A stretch of DNA of 64,000 bases from JAHEEL01 sp963785245 (GTDB lineage Bacteria > Actinomycetota > Acidimicrobiia > Spongiisociales > UBA5794), in the NCBI GenBank assembly GCA_963785245.1, contig CAWAUO010000006.1, positions 248,001-312,000 of the forward strand. The letters are read 5' to 3'. Made by a program: the position numbers and the translations under genes. The notes below the pieces were generated by a model, which saw only the letters and a list, made by a program, of their open reading frames with translations, had not been told where the DNA came from and searched no databases. Positions 61,811 to 64,000 of the stretch are shown in pieces. How positions within the stretch are numbered: position 1 is the first letter of the stretch; each line of letters starts with the position of its first letter.

Positions 61811-64000
61811 TCAGTTCTTCTTCGGCTTTGGTTTCGGCTTCGCTTTGGCCTTCGGCTTCGCTTTCGCCTTCGCCGTGCGCTTCGGTGCGGGACCCTTTGC
61901 TCTACGCTCGGCGAGCAGCTCGACGGCTCGGTCGAGGGTGATCGTGTCGACCGAATCGGCGACCCGGAGCGAGGCGTTGGTCTCGCCGTCGGTCACATAC
62001 GGTCCGAACCGTCCGTTCCGGAGAACCACCGGCTTCTCCGTGTTGGGATCCTGCCCGAGTTCCTTGAGCGGTGCCGCAGCGGTGCGCCCACGGCCCTTCT
62101 TCGGCTGGGCGAGCAACGCGAGCGCCGCGGCGAGGTCAACGGTGAAGATCTGGTCTTCATCTTCGAGGCTCCTGGTCTCCTTGCCCCATTTCACGTATGG
62201 CCCGTAGCGGCCGTTCTGAGCAGTGATCGGTTTGCCATCCTCGGGATGGTCCCCGATCGTCCTTGGTTGGGTGAGAAGCCGCAGGGCTTCATCCAGTGTC
62301 ACCGTATCGAGCGACATGCTCTTGAAGAGCGAGGCCGTCTTGGGCTTCGCCTTCGACTCGAGCATCGCGTTCGCCGAGCTGCACATACGGGCCGTAGCGA
62401 CCGGCCTTCGCGAGCACGGTCAGGCCGGTCTCGGGGTCGTCCCCAAGCGCTCGGTCGCCGGACGGCGCTTCGAGCAACTCGGTCGCCCGCTCCACGGTCA
62501 GTTCCTCGAGCGCCAGATCCTCCGGGATCGATGCTCGCGCTTCGCCGTGCATGAGATACGGTCCGAACTGGCCGCACCGCGCAACGATGAGTTCTCCATC
62601 GGCGGCCTCGCCGATCGGGAATGCGTTGACCTCACGGGGATCGATCCCTTCGAGGACGTCGTCGGACACGAGCGTCTTGAGACCGGGGTGGCCTTCGCTG
62701 CCGAAGTAGAATCGGTTCAGGTACGGGACCATCGTCGCCTCGCCACCGGCGATCTTGTCGAGGTCCTCTTCCATCAACGCGGTGAAGTCGTAGTCGACGT
62801 AGTCAGCGAAGTGCTCTTCGAGGAGGCCAACGACGGCAAACGCCTTCAGCGTCGGGACGAGCGCTGTGCCCTGCTTTCTCACGTAGTCGCGATCCTGGAT
62901 CGTCGAGATGATCGACGCATACGTCGATGGCCGCCCGATACCGAGTTCTTCGAGTCGCTTCACCAGACTGGCCTCGGTGTACCGGGCCGGGGGCTTGGTC
63001 TCGTGGTGTGTCGCTTCCACCGCGACGGCAGCAAGGCCTTGGCCTTCTGCCACGGCCGGCAGATGTGATTCCTGATCGTCACGATCGGCTTCCGGATCAT
63101 CGATGTCTTCGACATAGGCCTTCAGGAACCCGGCGAACAGGATGGTCCGACCGGTCGCCGAGAACACACACGCGCGGCCGCTCGTCGGTCCGGTGCCGGA
63201 GAGTCTCAGTTGGAGGCTCTCTCCCTTGGCATCCCTCATCTGGCTGGCGACGGTCCGCTTCCAGATCAGGTCGTAGAGCCGAGCCTCGTCGGACCTCGGT
63301 CCGAACGAACTGCCAACGATCTTGGGATCCTGGAAGTGCTCACCGGCCGGACGGATCGCTTCGTGTGCCTCCTGCGCTCCCTTGGCCTTCTTGCCGTAGA
63401 ACCGAGGGGCGTCCGGGAGGTACTCCGTGCCGAAGCGCCCGGCGACCAGCGACCGGGCAGCGTCGAGCGCGGCGCCGGAGAGGTTGGTCGAGTCGGTCCT
63501 CATGTAGGTGATGAAGCCGCCCTCGTACAGGCGCTGGGCGGCAGACATCGTCCGCCGGGTCCCGAACCGAAGCTTCCTACCAGCCTCCTGCTGAAGGGTG
63601 GCGGTGCGGAAGGGGGCATAGGGACGCCGGGTGTACGGCTTCCGTTCGACCAACGTCACGCTGAAGTCGGCATCGACGAGTTCGTCGGCAAGACTCGCAG
63701 CCGTCTTGGCGTCGAGGACCACGCGGTCGGCACGGTGAGAGCCGGCCTGGTCGAAGTCGGAACCCGTGGCGACGCGATCACCGTCGACCGCCGCCAACTT
63801 GGCATCGAACGGCGTGTTCTCGTCGCGCGGTGTGAAGGTGCCGGTGACCCCCGAGTACGCAGCAGCAACGAACGCCATGCGTTCGCGCTCGCGATCGACG
63901 ACGATGCGCGTCGCCGGCGACTGGACACGGCCGGCGGACAGGCCGCGCTGTACCTTGCGCCACAGCACCGGTGACACCTCGTATCCGAACAGCCGATCGA
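61811..64000 (-). pseudogene. topA: DNA topoisomerase I, frameshifted; 5' end beyond the window
   Basis: The frame is open at base 64000 and reads DRLFGYEVSPVLWRKVQRGLSAGRVQSPA, so the N-terminal Toprim domain lies outside. The catalytic tyrosine is in FITYMRTDSTNLS; YTEASLVKRLEELGIGRPSTYA follows. Near 62360-62375 the C-terminal repeats switch frame: GRYGPYVQLGE is followed in another frame by AMLESKAKPKTASLFKSM, then two GRYGPYV/GRFGPYV repeats and a Lys/Ala/Pro tail. TopA is essential, so an error in the sequence is likely; the alternative is a shortened but active enzyme ending at 62289. Confidence 0.88.

Overview
The window is 64 kb of high-GC bacterial chromosome with the gene content of an actinomycete (Actinomycetota). 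I infer a deep lineage such as Acidimicrobiia, from the gene neighbourhoods and from the many apparently leaderless genes. Supporting signs are the CarD-IspD-IspF-CysS-RlmB and RadA-DisA block, the FtsH-FolP-FolK-PanC-CoaX-LysS block, the metalloprotease (DUF2342)-TilS-Hpt block, a ZAS-type anti-sigma/SigR pair, ClpC, a DUF222-HNH gene and an OtsB1-like trehalose-phosphatase fusion. No species can be named from sequence alone.

Layout. 1-9.7 kb: trehalose and alpha-glucan metabolism (maltokinase end, a beta-PGM/trehalose-phosphatase fusion, a GH65 phosphorylase-type enzyme, OtsA, a GH13 alpha-glucosidase), with a repeat-built membrane protein and a TipAS-type MerR regulator between. 9.7-14.3 kb: envelope and unknown genes (LppM-like lipoprotein, CvpA-CAP fusion, AI-2E family permease, DUF3263, DUF1876). 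14.5-16.1 kb: a decayed 1.6-kb integrative element in the 3' end of tRNA-Thr(UGU), with both attachment repeats and a dead tyrosine integrase. 16.1-23.7 kb: rlmB, cysS, a phosphodiesterase, ispF, ispD, a carD with a histone-like lysine tail, disA and radA. 24-30.3 kb: a Zn-ribbon membrane protein and a four-gene BMP-type ABC importer. 30.5-34.2 kb: clpC and a polyprenyl diphosphate synthase. 34.3-42.1 kb: the tightly overlapping ftsH-folP-X-folK-DUF2520-panC-coaX-lysS operon. 42.4-46.6 kb: a DUF222-HNH gene, hpt, tilS and a zinc metalloprotease. 46.6-52.9 kb: cytochrome bd oxidase and its CydDC exporter. 53-54 kb: a SigR-type sigma factor and its anti-sigma factor; then tRNA-Thr(CGU). 54.2-59.4 kb: an SGNH hydrolase, a lipoprotein and a partly decayed catabolic cluster. 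59.4-64 kb: plsC, holB, tmk and topA (running off the window).

Main points. Three promoters (radA, the DUF222-HNH gene, the DUF3263 gene) share TGTCACAC-N8-TANNNT followed by a start codon 6-7 bases on. This is the geometry of the mycobacterial PafBC (RecA-independent DNA damage) promoter, with a different upstream box. About fifteen genes have a -10-like hexamer 6-8 bases before their start codon, so leaderless transcription looks usual here. Several genes that should be essential (lysS, tilS, topA) and one threonine synthase carry frameshifts. At least one is a homopolymer indel, so part of this is probably sequence error rather than real gene loss.
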